Source of the DNA: JAMXLO01 sp963794185
GTDB lineage: Bacteria; Pseudomonadota; Alphaproteobacteria; Acetobacterales; Acetobacteraceae
Assembly: GCA_963794185.1 (NCBI GenBank)
Contig: CAWCDM010000072.1
Coordinates: forward strand, 62,001 to 126,000
DNA: 64,000 nucleotides
Direction of reading: 5' to 3'
Part shown: piece by piece, positions 18,308-27,784 of the stretch
Position numbering within the stretch: the stretch's first letter is position 1
Layout of the letters: the number at the start of each line of letters is the position of its first letter
The notes under the pieces: model-generated
Database searches by the model: none
Told to the model about the DNA's origin: nothing
The model's input: only the letters and a program-made list of their open reading frames with translations
Program-made: the position numbers and the translations under genes

Positions 18308-19330
18308 TCAAGCCTTGTGAGCGTGGGTGAACCACATCGACCCACCCCCACGCCAGCCATCATTGCCTGCTCCCAAATCAACTAGCGGCCGCTCGAACCA
18401 GCGTCGGAACTGCTGGGCGCGACACACCCAGGCCGTTGGGAAAACCGGGAGCACCCGATCCCGTGCACCGATCAGGTAGGCCGCCAGGATATAGGCTTCG
18501 CTCCAGTACCAATTGATGAACATGTCAGGATAGTCCCACGGCAGCGTGATATCATGCACATGGACCAAGACGCCTGGCTTTAGACGCGGCAATACATCGA
18601 TCATGAACACGGTGACATCGCTGTTCATGAAGACCCGGTGTGATCCGTCCATGAACAGTATGTCACCAGCCTGCAGCGTGTCGAACAGCGTTACGTCGCA
18701 TGTCTCCAGCCCTTGGCGTACCACTTCGTCGCAGATTGCATCGATCGCAGCCCGTGGCTCCGGGTCAATCGAGATGATTCGTGTCGGAAGACTGTGGTCT
18801 TTAATTGATCTCCTCGCGAATGCCGTGGTTACACCGGATCCGATTTCCAGATAGATCCGCGGTCGCGTCTCACCAATCAGGGTATAAAGTGCAGCGGAAT
18901 CAAACGGAGCAAACGGAACGTCGAGCCATGCCGGATCAACTGCACCACGGTCGAATTGCAGAGGGATTTTTGCCAGGAGACCTGCGCGGTCGCTCATCGC
19001 ACGCAGGATGCGATGATAGTCTGCATCATGCTCCGCGATCCAGGTCGCGATCGGTCCGATGGGCGGATGCATCCCGCCCCAACGGGGTCGCAGGTCACGA
19101 GAAGGCAGGTAATCCAGTGGAATCGCGTACCGCGAGTATTCCGTGCCTGGCAGCATGGCGTTCCGGCTCGCGGTCATGGCTACGAGGGCTGGCACTCCTT
19201 TATCCGCGCTCGCCAAATTCAGATGCAACTCCAACTCTGCAACGCGACCCAGCGCTGCGTCGCGTTGCTCCACGATGCGTTGAAGTGGAGGCGCGAGCAT
19301 GGACACCCTCTTAGCGATCCGTCGTATCAC
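18308..19330 (-). CDS. Class I SAM-dependent methyltransferase
   Basis: A 340-residue methyltransferase of the Methyltransf_24 type. Motif I is YLEIGSGVTTAFARR near residue 178, followed by IISIDPEPRAAID and ILFMDGSHRVFMNSD. The start is GTG at 19330, with AAGGAG 8 bases upstream. Residues 1-40 form a helical segment (MLAPPLQRIVEQRDAAL) similar to the start of the FkbM protein at 14638. It probably methylates a glycan or a small molecule in the polysaccharide pathway. A gap of about 260 bp with no recognisable gene separates it from the large glycosyltransferase. Confidence 0.85.
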   Translation of the reverse strand: MIRRIAKRVSMLAPPLQRIVEQRDAALGRVAELELHLNLASADKGVPALVAMTASRNAMLPGTEYSRYAIPLDYLPSRDLRPRWGGMHPPIGPIATWIAEHDADYHRILRAMSDRAGLLAKIPLQFDRGAVDPAWLDVPFAPFDSAALYTLIGETRPRIYLEIGSGVTTAFARRSIKDHSLPTRIISIDPEPRAAIDAICDEVVRQGLETCDVTLFDTLQAGDILFMDGSHRVFMNSDVTVFMIDVLPRLKPGVLVHVHDITLPWDYPDMFINWYWSEAYILAAYLIGARDRVLPVFPTAWVCRAQQFRRWFERPLVDLGAGNDGWRGGGSMWFTHAHKA

Positions 19331-19591
19331 TACGCTACTCCTTTCGACTGCTTGACCGGCGCGCTATGTGAGCAAGGTTGCCGCTGACCAGGTCATTTGC
19401 AATCAAGGCGCGCCTCCTTTGCGGTGCATATGGCGCGTCGCCGCTGACCTCTCAGGCCGGCGATACGTTTTTGGGGAATCGCCATAAAAATAGCGGCGCC
19501 AACTGCGGTCAGCAATGCCCGGCGAGGTACGCAAGCCTGTCCCCGCGGGAGACCGAGTCCGGACTGAAAAACGCACATCACGATCAGGGGC

Positions 19592-22500
19592 TCAGCGGTC
19601 GCTCCACGAGGACCAATGTTGCTCGTAACGGTTGTCGTTGAAGACCTCATAGTGGGGCCGTTGCGGCATGCCAATAACCGAATGATGCGATGCGGCGAGC
19701 CGCCGCATCGCCGCAAGCTGCCGATGCACCCACAGCGCAGCCCGCACACCGCGCCGCCCCTGGGGCATGTCGTCCGGCACAAGCTCAATACCGTGGATCA
19801 ACGACAATGCCGCCCTCGTTCCGCTCAACGCCGCCGTAGCCCACACAGGTGCATCCGGGCGGGCGACGAGATGCTCCGCCACTGCGGCAGCAAGGTCGAA
19901 GTCCGTGCTCCAATGGGAGCAAAAAGCCTTCCGATAGTTTAGGCAATCGACAAGCAGGCGAGCAGCATCCTCGGCCGGCCGGTCGGCAAATGCATAGTGC
20001 ATGCCGGCGGTCGTCCGCCACAGATACCAGGCGCGCAAGTCCTCAATCTCTGCGCGCGGACTCTGCGTCGTACGCTCTTCCGGATAGTTGTTGAACACGC
20101 CGAGCATGCGCGGAACGTGCACCGACTTTATATGTGGCATCAGGCGGTTCTTGAACTCGGTATCCCCGGCAGCGCGGAAGCTCTCGTCATACCAGCCGAA
20201 GCGATCGTGCAGCGACCGCCGGTACAGGCCACCTACCCAGGAGAGGTAGGTCGTATCGAGATACACGAGATCCTGGCGATAATCGCGCCGATCGTAGGGC
20301 ATGACATCGGCATCGAAGACCCCTCGGCGGTCCACACTGGTCACCACACTGTCGGCGATCGCCCAATCCGAGGTCGGATCGGCATCCAGCACAGCAGCCA
20401 ACTGCCGCAACGCATCCGGATGCAGGCCTTCATCGGCACCGAGAAACGCCAGATAGGGGGCCCGAGAGAGGTGAATGCCGCGGTTCCACGCCGCCTGGAT
20501 TGTCTCGCGATTATGGGACCGCGCATAGACGATCGGCAGGTTGTTTTCCGCGGCGAATGCGGCAAAGGCGCCGCGCTCGTCCCCGGGTGAATTGCTGTCA
20601 ACCAGGATCACTTCCAACTCGTCATGCTGCGCCAGACTCTGTTGGCTCAGAACGGTCAGCAGCGTCGGCAGCTTTGCTGCCGCGTCGTAAAGCGAGACGA
20701 TGACGGAAACCCGTGGTGTACACTGCTTGCGCCGATCGTCCACCGCCGCGAGTGGCCGGATGGTGTTGTACCTATTGCGGTCTACGGCATCCTGCATCAG
20801 GTCGCGACAACGATCGAACGCATCCGCACTGCTGCCGAACATGGCTAGAGCTGTGTCCGCTTCGCGCACAAAGCCCTCATTCGTCAGCGTTGCAGCCACG
20901 AATGGCAGATCGCCATAGACGTCACGACCAAGCCACCGCATCAGGCGCAACGCGTAGCTGGCAGAGACGATATCTTGTCCCGCGCGGCGTTCCAGTCTGG
21001 CGAGCTCGCGGAAGAGCCGAACACGATCGACCAGACGAAACGGCACCTGGCCGGACAAACTGGCAATCTTCTCCAGGACCTCGCGATCACGCCGTTCAGC
21101 GCCGACGAGCATCCACGCGCGCGACTCCCGCAAAGTGCGGGCACGGCTGATTTGGGTGAGAGTGCGGGATGAGTAACCGCTAAAGTCGCGGATCGCTGTT
21201 ATGAGCCGCGCCCGTCCAACCGTACGATGGACCGTGTCCAGCGTGTCGCGGTAGACTGCCCGGACGCTTCTGGTGGCACTGCGCACCGCTCGTTTGAATT
21301 TGTAGGGCAGCAGCCCGCCAACGGAATAGCGCATTGTTCCGCCGCGGCGAGTGAGCCCACCGGGACCAGATAGCCTGTCAAGCCGCAACAGCAGGGAGAA
21401 GCGCGCAGCGAGATCGACCGTCGTCTGCCGTGCCTTGACGTCCAGGCGCCGACCCGGCAGATACACATCACCCACGGTTGCATCATCCGGTCGAAGGCGA
21501 TGTCGGTCTAAGGCCTGGACCAGCCTCTCGCGATAAGAATCGTAGTCCTTCAAGAGCGCCGCTACCTGGGTTGCGGCTGTTCGACTGCAATCGATATCGG
21601 TGATAAGCCAGTCCAGCTCCGGGAGGTGGGTACGAAGCCATTGCGCAATGCCCGCACGATTAGAGATCACCACCGGACAACCAAACCGGATCGCTTCCAA
21701 CGCAACAAGATTGAATGTGTCCTGCCGAGAGGGCAGTAACAACAAGGTGCGGGACGCAAGCAGCGCATCGATTTGCGCGCGAGACCAGCTTCCCAGCATC
21801 TGCGGATGCAATCCCCGCAGCCGGGCCATATCTTCCAGGATTTTATCGGAGCCTTGATTGAGCCGATTTGGCCCATCTGGCCCGATCATCAAAAGGCGTC
21901 GATAGAGTGACGGATTGACCCACCACGCGATGTCAAGAAAAAGATCCGGCGCCTTGCTCTTTTCCCGTCGTCCTATGAAGGCAAGGTCCGCAGGTTCTGT
22001 ACTTGGCGGTGACAATACTGGATCTGGCGCTCCGACAATGCACAGCGGATCCATTGTGTTCACCGGGAGGTCCGCATAGCGCTGCCAGCGGCCTGCGTAA
22101 CTTCGGCTGATGGCGTAGCGCGCATCCGCGGCACGAAACTGCAGATGCTCCCGTACCCGCAACTCTGCGAGCATCGGACTATCCCTCAGCCCGGTCGGCC
22201 AGCTAGCCTTGAACGCCGAGGACAGCGTTCCGTGCATCGCCACGGCCACCGTCGATACATGGAGGCCTTCAGCCTCCAACGCCGGTCGTATGAAGAGGCC
22301 CAACTGGTTGTAGTCCGGCGCGTCCGCGACGTCGAACACGAAGTCGCCACCGAGCGCCTGGCGCGCGGCAGCCGCCATGTTCCGGCACTCGACATACAGC
22401 CAAAGGAAATGGGCCAGACCGCGTGGCAGGTGGACGGGCCTTGCCCGATAGGCCATGCGATATGGAATCGCCTTGGCATTTGCGGGCCTCGGCCCATCCG

Positions 22501-22684
22501 ACGTCTCCAGGCGCCTGAAGTAATGGAAGGTATCATTCGGCCGCAGCGCGATCAGCCGCTGATAGACCGACTGCCCGCCGCCCACGAAGCGATACAGGTC
22601 GAAGTCGAGCACCAGAATATGGCGGCCACGGCTGCGATCATCGTCGCGCAGCCCACCCGTAACAGTTTGCGAAACTACATCCAT
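19592..22684 (-). CDS. Large fused glycosyltransferase (GT4-like N-terminus, GT2 C-terminus)
   Basis: A 1030-residue protein. The N-terminal ~420 residues are a GT-B unit with LAFIGRREKSKAPDLFLD and LLLLPSRQDTFNLVALEAIRFG, the GT4 donor-site pattern. A helical middle region of roughly 200 residues follows. The C-terminal part from about 660 is a GT-A family 2 domain: VSVIVSLYDAAAKLPTLL, ILVDSNSPGDERG and YLAFLGADEGLHPDAL, which stands where the DxD motif is expected, and a late YDESFRAAGDTEF. It should add two different sugars to a surface polysaccharide. No frame break is seen over 3 kb. Confidence 0.88.
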   Translation of the reverse strand: MDVVSQTVTGGLRDDDRSRGRHILVLDFDLYRFVGGGQSVYQRLIALRPNDTFHYFRRLETSDGPRPANAKAIPYRMAYRARPVHLPRGLAHFLWLYVECRNMAAAARQALGGDFVFDVADAPDYNQLGLFIRPALEAEGLHVSTVAVAMHGTLSSAFKASWPTGLRDSPMLAELRVREHLQFRAADARYAISRSYAGRWQRYADLPVNTMDPLCIVGAPDPVLSPPSTEPADLAFIGRREKSKAPDLFLDIAWWVNPSLYRRLLMIGPDGPNRLNQGSDKILEDMARLRGLHPQMLGSWSRAQIDALLASRTLLLLPSRQDTFNLVALEAIRFGCPVVISNRAGIAQWLRTHLPELDWLITDIDCSRTAATQVAALLKDYDSYRERLVQALDRHRLRPDDATVGDVYLPGRRLDVKARQTTVDLAARFSLLLRLDRLSGPGGLTRRGGTMRYSVGGLLPYKFKRAVRSATRSVRAVYRDTLDTVHRTVGRARLITAIRDFSGYSSRTLTQISRARTLRESRAWMLVGAERRDREVLEKIASLSGQVPFRLVDRVRLFRELARLERRAGQDIVSASYALRLMRWLGRDVYGDLPFVAATLTNEGFVREADTALAMFGSSADAFDRCRDLMQDAVDRNRYNTIRPLAAVDDRRKQCTPRVSVIVSLYDAAAKLPTLLTVLSQQSLAQHDELEVILVDSNSPGDERGAFAAFAAENNLPIVYARSHNRETIQAAWNRGIHLSRAPYLAFLGADEGLHPDALRQLAAVLDADPTSDWAIADSVVTSVDRRGVFDADVMPYDRRDYRQDLVYLDTTYLSWVGGLYRRSLHDRFGWYDESFRAAGDTEFKNRLMPHIKSVHVPRMLGVFNNYPEERTTQSPRAEIEDLRAWYLWRTTAGMHYAFADRPAEDAARLLVDCLNYRKAFCSHWSTDFDLAAAVAEHLVARPDAPVWATAALSGTRAALSLIHGIELVPDDMPQGRRGVRAALWVHRQLAAMRRLAASHHSVIGMPQRPHYEVFNDNRYEQHWSSWSDR

Positions 22685-22875
22685 CCGTCAGTTCGTCAGG
22701 TCACATGACCAGGGCGTATATCCGACCGCACGAGCGCCGTCACATCGCACGCCTGTCATCACGCCCGTTTCACGCGAACGTGCGCCAGTCGCAACCGCCA
22801 GCGCTCCTGGTCTCCGCCGTGATCTTGCCCGGCCGGGACGGGTCTTGCCAGCCCGTATGTCTCGCCGTCGCGTCG

Positions 22876-23214
22876 CTACGGCCGCGCGACGGGCGTCGGT
22901 TGCGGCAGTGCGCCCGCAGGCCTGCCGCCCGTGCCAGGGCTGCCGGCGCCGAACGGCTGGCCTTGCATCGCCGCCTGCAGGCTTTGCGCGTTCAGCCTGT
23001 CGGCGATGTGGTCCTGCGAGCTGGCTCTGCTGCTCGATCGGCCCGAATGCGTCATATGCGAAGTTCCGGTCGATACATGTGTCGCCTTGTGATGCATCGT
23101 GCTGGACTTCCCGGAGGCGGAAGCGGGCGACGTCGCCGAAGTCCCGGCCGCCATGACCGGCGCCGCGAGCAGTCCCAACACACCGGCCGAGGCAATCAGA
23201 ACTGACTTCAGCAT
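22876..23214 (-). CDS. Small secreted protein rich in Ser, Thr and His
   Basis: A 112-residue protein with a clear signal peptide (MLKSVLIASAGVLGLLAAPVMAA, cleaved near residue 23). The rest is low-complexity, with many Ser, Thr, Ala and several Met-His pairs (STMHHKATHVST), ending in a Pro/Gly-rich tail. AAGGAG lies before the ATG at 23214. No family is recognised. Similar short His/Ser-rich exported proteins are common in Acetobacteraceae and have no known function. A role in periplasmic metal or acid stress would be a guess. Confidence 0.65.
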   Translation of the reverse strand: MLKSVLIASAGVLGLLAAPVMAAGTSATSPASASGKSSTMHHKATHVSTGTSHMTHSGRSSSRASSQDHIADRLNAQSLQAAMQGQPFGAGSPGTGGRPAGALPQPTPVARP

Positions 23215-23305
23215 GGTCGAACTCCTTCTTGCATGACGGGACGGAGAAGGGTCGTAGAACAACCCACGGTAGGTGTCCACCATATATGGTTGCATGACCA
23301 ACTGG

Positions 23306-23701
23306 TCACAATACCATCTGGGTCTGCGTCACCTTTGCCACCAGACGGCCGGCGTCATTGGTCAGCCGCGTTTCCCACACCTGGGTGCGCCTGCCGCGAT
23401 GCAGCGGCGTGGCCTCCGCGGTCAGCCGCGTCCCCACCGGTCCGGGCGCGAAGAAGTTGGTCTTGCTCTCCAATGTCGTCGTGCCCTGGCCCTCGCGCAG
23501 GTTCATGACCGTGCCGAGCGCACCGATCGTGTCGGCGAACGCCATGATCGCGCCGCCATGGATGATCTCGCCGGCGGTGCACAGTGCCTCTCGCACCGTG
23601 AGTTCGGCAACCACGCGATCGGGCGCCGCGGACTTCACCGTGATGCCAAGCCACCGCGGAAATGGCGGCAGATCCCGCTGCAATCGCTCGGTCGGATCCA
23701 T
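23306..23701 (-). CDS. PaaI-family hotdog thioesterase
   Basis: A 131-residue hotdog-fold thioesterase. The family signature is EIIHGGAIMAFADTIGALG, with the HGG turn and the acidic catalytic residue in the long helix, followed by TTTLESKTNFF. It would hydrolyse an acyl-CoA, perhaps an aromatic one. The start at 23701 (MDPTERLQ) fits family length. It is divergent from the M20 peptidase gene, with 86 bp between the two starts for both promoters. Confidence 0.9.
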   Translation of the reverse strand: MDPTERLQRDLPPFPRWLGITVKSAAPDRVVAELTVREALCTAGEIIHGGAIMAFADTIGALGTVMNLREGQGTTTLESKTNFFAPGPVGTRLTAEATPLHRGRRTQVWETRLTNDAGRLVAKVTQTQMVL

Positions 23702-23787
23702 GCTGTCTTCTCCTTTGCGCCGGCACATCTTGCCCAGGCGCCGGTCCTCGTCCAATACCGTAGCGCGCCAGCAAGGACCGAGCCTGC

Positions 23788-25005
23788 ATGTCCAATCACG
23801 CCGAATCGATCATCCGCGAGGTCATGGCGAGCGAGGCCTATCGCAGTGCGGTCGCCACGCTTACAGCCGAGCATGACCGTACGGTGGAGGACATCGTCAC
23901 GCTGACCCAGGTGCCCGCGCCGTCTTTCCAGGAGGCGGCCCGCGCCGATGCGTTCCTGGCGATGGCCGCGGCGCACGGCCTGAAGGACCTGCAGATCGAC
24001 GCCGAGGGCAATGTCACCGGCCTGCGTCCGGGAGCGGGCAATGGTCCGCTGATCTGCGTCGCGGCACACCTCGATACGGTATTCCCGCCGGGCACCGACC
24101 TCATGGTCCGCCGCGAGGGGACGCGGCTTTACGCCCCCGGCGTCGGCGACGATACGCGCTCGCTCGCCGTGCTGCTTGCCTGGCTGCGCGCGATGGATAG
24201 CGCCGGTGTGCGCACACGTGCCGATCTGCTGTTCGTCGCCGACGTGGGCGAGGAAGGCCCCGGCGATCTGCGCGGGATGCGGCATCTGTTCCAGCAAGGC
24301 CCATACAAGGACCGCATCAGCGCGTTCATCACCGTGGACAGCCCGGACATGGAACGCATCGCGGTGGGCGGCGTCGGCTCGAAGCGCTACCGCGTCACCT
24401 TCAAGGGTCCCGGCGGGCACAGCTACGGCGCTTTCGGCCTGGTCAACCCGATGTTCGCGATGGCGGATGCCATCGCGCGGCTCGGCCGCATCAAGGTGCC
24501 GGGGAACCCCAAGACCACCTACAGCGCGAGTGTCACCGGTGGCGGCACGTCGATCAACTCGATCCCCAACAGCGTATGGACGGAATTCGACCTTCGATCC
24601 GAATCGCCTGACGAACTGGCGCGGCTTGAGGCGACGTTCCTAAATCTCGTCGAGAGGTCGGTCGCGGCGGAGAACGCGGCGCGCTCGGTGCAGAACGGCC
24701 CGGTCACAGCCGAGATCAAGAAGATCGGCGACCGGCCCGCTGGCCGAACCGACGTCACGAGCGAGCTGGTGCGACTGGCACACGCGGCGATCAGCGCACA
24801 CGATTTCCGGCCGGGGTTCGAATTCTCCTCCACCGACGCAAACATCCCAATGAGCCTCGGCATCCCCGCAATCAGGATCGGTTCCGGCGGCACCGGCGGG
24901 CGCGGCCATTCGCTGGAGGAATGGATAGACGTCGCGCCAGACACTTCGATTCGCGGGATGGCCGCTGGCCTGACCACTGTGCTGGCGGTCGCCGGGATCG
25001 CCTGA
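23788..25005 (+). CDS. M20 family metallopeptidase
   Basis: A 405-residue zinc peptidase or amidohydrolase of the PepT/CPG2 clan. Metal-binding motifs are visible: AAHLDTVFPPG (His and the following Asp), GVGDDTRSLA (bridging Asp) and VADVGEEGPGDLRGM (catalytic Glu and metal-ligand Glu). The dimerisation-domain motif GPGGHSYG and the final HSLEEW histidine are also intact. It probably trims a peptide or N-acylated amino acid in the cytoplasm. The GDSL-type gene starts 6 bp after its stop, so the two are co-transcribed. Confidence 0.9.
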   Translation: MSNHAESIIREVMASEAYRSAVATLTAEHDRTVEDIVTLTQVPAPSFQEAARADAFLAMAAAHGLKDLQIDAEGNVTGLRPGAGNGPLICVAAHLDTVFPPGTDLMVRREGTRLYAPGVGDDTRSLAVLLAWLRAMDSAGVRTRADLLFVADVGEEGPGDLRGMRHLFQQGPYKDRISAFITVDSPDMERIAVGGVGSKRYRVTFKGPGGHSYGAFGLVNPMFAMADAIARLGRIKVPGNPKTTYSASVTGGGTSINSIPNSVWTEFDLRSESPDELARLEATFLNLVERSVAAENAARSVQNGPVTAEIKKIGDRPAGRTDVTSELVRLAHAAISAHDFRPGFEFSSTDANIPMSLGIPAIRIGSGGTGGRGHSLEEWIDVAPDTSIRGMAAGLTTVLAVAGIA

Positions 25006-25011
25006 GCAACC

Positions 25012-25799
25012 ATGCGACCCGTCCTGCAACTTTGCCTGGCGGCTTTGGTGCTGCTGCTGTGCGGCGCCGGCCCGGCCTCGCATCCGCCGACGGTCCTCGC
25101 TGCCACACCGCTCTCGCTCTCGAACCGCCCTGGTGGCGCGCCCGTCACGAGGCCAAGCTCGAGGAATTACACAAGGGACGCGTCGATCTGGTGTTCCTCG
25201 GCGATTCCATCACGCAGGACTGGGAAAAGCATGGCCCGCCCGAATGGCAGGACTTCGCCCCGATCTGGCAGCGCTTCTATGGCGACCGCAACGCGATAAA
25301 CCTGGGCTTCACCGGCGACACGACGGCACACCTGCTCTGGCGCATCGAGAACGGCGAGGTCGCCGGCATCGCGCCGAAGGTCGCGGTGATCCTGATCGGC
25401 GCCAACAACCTCGGCCGCCTGCACTGGTCGGCGGAGGACACGATCGCCGGCATCGACGCGATCATCGCGCAGCTTCGCCTCCGCCTGCCGCAGACCAAAC
25501 TGGTGCTGCTTGGCATCCTGCCGAGCGATCGCTCCGCGTGGACCACCGAGACGGCGCTCACGGTGAACCGGGTGCTGGCGGTGCGATACGGCCACGGCGG
25601 CGATGTGACGTTCCTCGACGTCGGCCACGTGTTCATGACAAACGGCAGTCTGGACCGCGATCTTTTCTACGATCCGAAACTGACGCCACCGCGCCCGGCG
25701 CTGCACCCCAGCGCGCAGGGCCAGGCGCTGATGGCCGAGGCAATGGAGCCGACGCTTGCTACATTGTTGGGCGACCACCGACACGTTGTGGCGCGCTGA
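25012..25799 (+). pseudogene. GDSL-family (SGNH) lipase/esterase, frameshifted after signal peptide
   Basis: The ATG at 25012 opens a signal peptide (MRPVLQLCLAALVLLLCGAG). The catalytic body is in another frame from about 25115: EPPWWRARHEAKLEEL, block I FLGDSITQDW with the serine, NLGFTGDTT, IGANNLG and block V HPSAQGQALM with the histidine. The frames join between about 25100 and 25120, and the change looks like one lost base in a CTCTCG repeat. With it restored this would be a ~260-residue exported SGNH hydrolase. The 3' end overlaps the convergent nhaA by 41 bp. Confidence 0.78.
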
Positions 25800-26952
25800 C
25801 GCTCACTGATGCAGTGCGCAAGAAGATGTAACCAGTAATCGCCGAGGCCACGGAGCCGATGAGGACGGCGATACGAACGTCGGCGTCATAGCCTTCAGCC
25901 GGGAACGCAAGCGTGCTGACAAACAGGCTCATCGTGAAGCCGACCCCGGTCAGCAGTGCCACGCCATAGACCTGACGCCACGTGGCGCCCTCGGGAAGCG
26001 TCCCCAGACCGAGACGGGTGGCGGCCCAGATAGACCCCATCACACCGATCTGCTTGCCGCAGAACAGTCCCAGACCGATCCCCAACTGGATCGGGTCCAA
26101 CAGGTCGGTAAGTGCAATATCGGTGAACCGCACGCCTGCGTTGGCAAATGCGAATATCGGCAGGATGCCAAAGGTGACCCATGGTTGCAGGTCGTGTTCC
26201 ATTTTTTGCAAGGGCGATTCGCCGCTTGCCGAGCGCAGCGGTACGGCCAGCCCGACGATGACGCCGGCAAGGGTCGCGTGAATACCTGACTTCAGCACGC
26301 AGACCCAGACGAATACGCCGACCAGCACGTAAGCCGCCCGGCACGTCACACCCGCCAGATTGAGCGCAACGAGCGCGATGATTCCCGCGCCGGCCAGAGC
26401 AAGAGCCATGACCGAAAGATCCTCGGTGTAGAACGCCGCAATGATGATGATGGCACCGAGGTCGTCGATGATCGCAAGGGCAAGCAGGAATATCTTGAGC
26501 GACGGCGGCGCTCGCGCGCCCAACAGTGCAAGCACGCCGAGTGCGAAGGCGATATCCGTCGCCGCCGGGATGGCCCAGCCGCGCAACGCCGCTGCATTGC
26601 CCCATGCGAACGCGACGTAGACCAGGACTGGCCCCGCCATGCCGCCGACCGCCGCGATCGCCGGCAGTGCCGCACTCGACATGCTGGACAATTCCCCCTC
26701 GAGGACCGCGCGCTTGACCTCGAGCCCAACGGTCAGGAAGAAGACCGCCATCAGCCCGTCGTTGATCCAGAGCAGCAGCGGCTTTGCTATCGCGAGGCTG
26801 CCAACCTGGATCGCAACCGGAACGTCGAGCAGGCGCGTATAGAGTGACCCAAGTTGGGTGTTCGCCATGATGACGGCGACGGCGGCGGCGGCGCAGAGCA
26901 CGATGCCGCCGGACGACTCCAGCTGCACAAACTGCCGCAGCCTGGACTGCAC
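25759..26952 (-). CDS. nhaA: Na+/H+ antiporter NhaA
   Basis: A 397-residue protein (E. coli NhaA has 388) with about twelve membrane segments. Key residues are present: the aspartate of ATDIAFALGVLALLG and the pair in AIIDDLGAIIIIAAF, equivalent to D133 and D163/D164 of E. coli. It exchanges internal Na+ for external H+. The frame is open well upstream, but GTG at 26952 with GGAGA before it gives the normal length (VQSRLRQFVQLESSGGI). The 3' end overlaps the convergent GDSL gene. Confidence 0.92.
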   Translation of the reverse strand: MQSRLRQFVQLESSGGIVLCAAAAVAVIMANTQLGSLYTRLLDVPVAIQVGSLAIAKPLLLWINDGLMAVFFLTVGLEVKRAVLEGELSSMSSAALPAIAAVGGMAGPVLVYVAFAWGNAAALRGWAIPAATDIAFALGVLALLGARAPPSLKIFLLALAIIDDLGAIIIIAAFYTEDLSVMALALAGAGIIALVALNLAGVTCRAAYVLVGVFVWVCVLKSGIHATLAGVIVGLAVPLRSASGESPLQKMEHDLQPWVTFGILPIFAFANAGVRFTDIALTDLLDPIQLGIGLGLFCGKQIGVMGSIWAATRLGLGTLPEGATWRQVYGVALLTGVGFTMSLFVSTLAFPAEGYDADVRIAVLIGSVASAITGYIFLRTASVSVSAPQRVGGRPTM

Positions 26953-26992
26953 CAGATTGGCTCTCCGTCGTTTCGCGTTCAGCCGGAAGCGC

Positions 26993-27475
26993 TCAGCCGA
27001 GTGCCTCCGCCAACAGATCGAGTGCGCGCTTTGCGAACACGCGCATGTTGGCCACCCGGTCCGCGCTGCCGGTCTCCAGCGTGATCGCGCGCGAGAAATG
27101 CGGGCCTTCAAGGCCGATGCAGGTATGGCCGGCCGCGTCGCCGTACCGGTTGCCGGTCGGTCCCGTGGCGCCCGTCTCGCTCAGCCCCCAGGTCGAACCG
27201 AGTCGGCTGCGCACCGTTGTTGCGAGCAGCGCCGCATAGGGTTCGGACGAAGCACGCATGCCGCCAGGCAGCGGATTTGGAATTTCCAGGAAACCGGAGC
27301 GCGCGTACTGCGTGTAGATCACGCTGCCGCCGCGGAAATAGGCCGACGCGCCCGCCACCGACAGCAGCGCCGCGGAGATCAGCCCGCCCGTCGAGGATTC
27401 CGCGATCGCGATGGTATCGCCGCGCGCCTTCAGTCGCGCGCCCAACTTCTCCGCCAGTGGCAGCAGGTCCTGCAT
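26993..27475 (-). CDS. CinA C-terminal family protein, nicotinamide-nucleotide amidase (PncC-like)
   Basis: A 160-residue stand-alone CinA C-terminal domain. The active-site serine/threonine region IAESSTGGLISAALLSV is followed by YFRGGSVIYTQYAR and LSETGATGPTG. PncC deamidates nicotinamide mononucleotide to nicotinate mononucleotide in NAD recycling. The start ATG at 27475 gives the full domain. NhaA starts 40 bp downstream on the same strand. Upstream is a 300-bp intergenic region with a palindromic repeat. Confidence 0.9.
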   Translation of the reverse strand: MQDLLPLAEKLGARLKARGDTIAIAESSTGGLISAALLSVAGASAYFRGGSVIYTQYARSGFLEIPNPLPGGMRASSEPYAALLATTVRSRLGSTWGLSETGATGPTGNRYGDAAGHTCIGLEGPHFSRAITLETGSADRVANMRVFAKRALDLLAEALG

Positions 27476-27587
27476 GTCCGAACTCCTTCCATTTGAATCG
27501 CAGGTTTTACCAGGTCGTCGTTCATCGTCATGGCCGGGCTTGTCCTCGTATGCGCAGGATAAGCGCAGGCGGGAACGGTACGGTATT

Positions 27588-27723
27588 CTCCCCCTCCCCT
27601 TGTGGGAGGGGGTTGGGGGGAGGGGTGGCCCCAACCCAACGAAAGGTGGTGCCACGAGTGCATGCTTTGACATCGTGCCGCCTCACCCCTCCCCCCGGCC
27701 CCCTCCCGCAAGGGGAGGGGGAG
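27588..27723. repeat. Intergenic palindromic repeat, C-rich family
   Basis: Two 40-bp inverted arms (27588-27627 and 27684-27723) with about three mismatches, starting CTCCCCCTCCCCTTG and containing runs of C and G, enclose about 56 bp. The transcript could fold into a long hairpin. Similar CCCTCCCGCAAGGGGAGGG repeats are scattered in many proteobacterial genomes. It lies between the Gfo/Idh/MocA gene stop and the pncC start, both on the minus strand. Confidence 0.85.
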
Positions 27724-27784
27724 GACTCTACGCCAACGTCACCCTTATCGTGATGGCGACAGGCCATCCCATCCAAGCCATATA

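Noticed and set aside
19331..19591. Small plus-strand gene in the gap between methyltransferase and glycosyltransferase
   Set aside because: The frame runs into the antisense of the glycosyltransferase and has no motif or good ribosome site.
27476..27784. Protein-coding reading of the C-rich repeat (PLPQGEGE-like peptides)
   Set aside because: These peptides are translations of a dispersed palindromic repeat, a known source of false genes.
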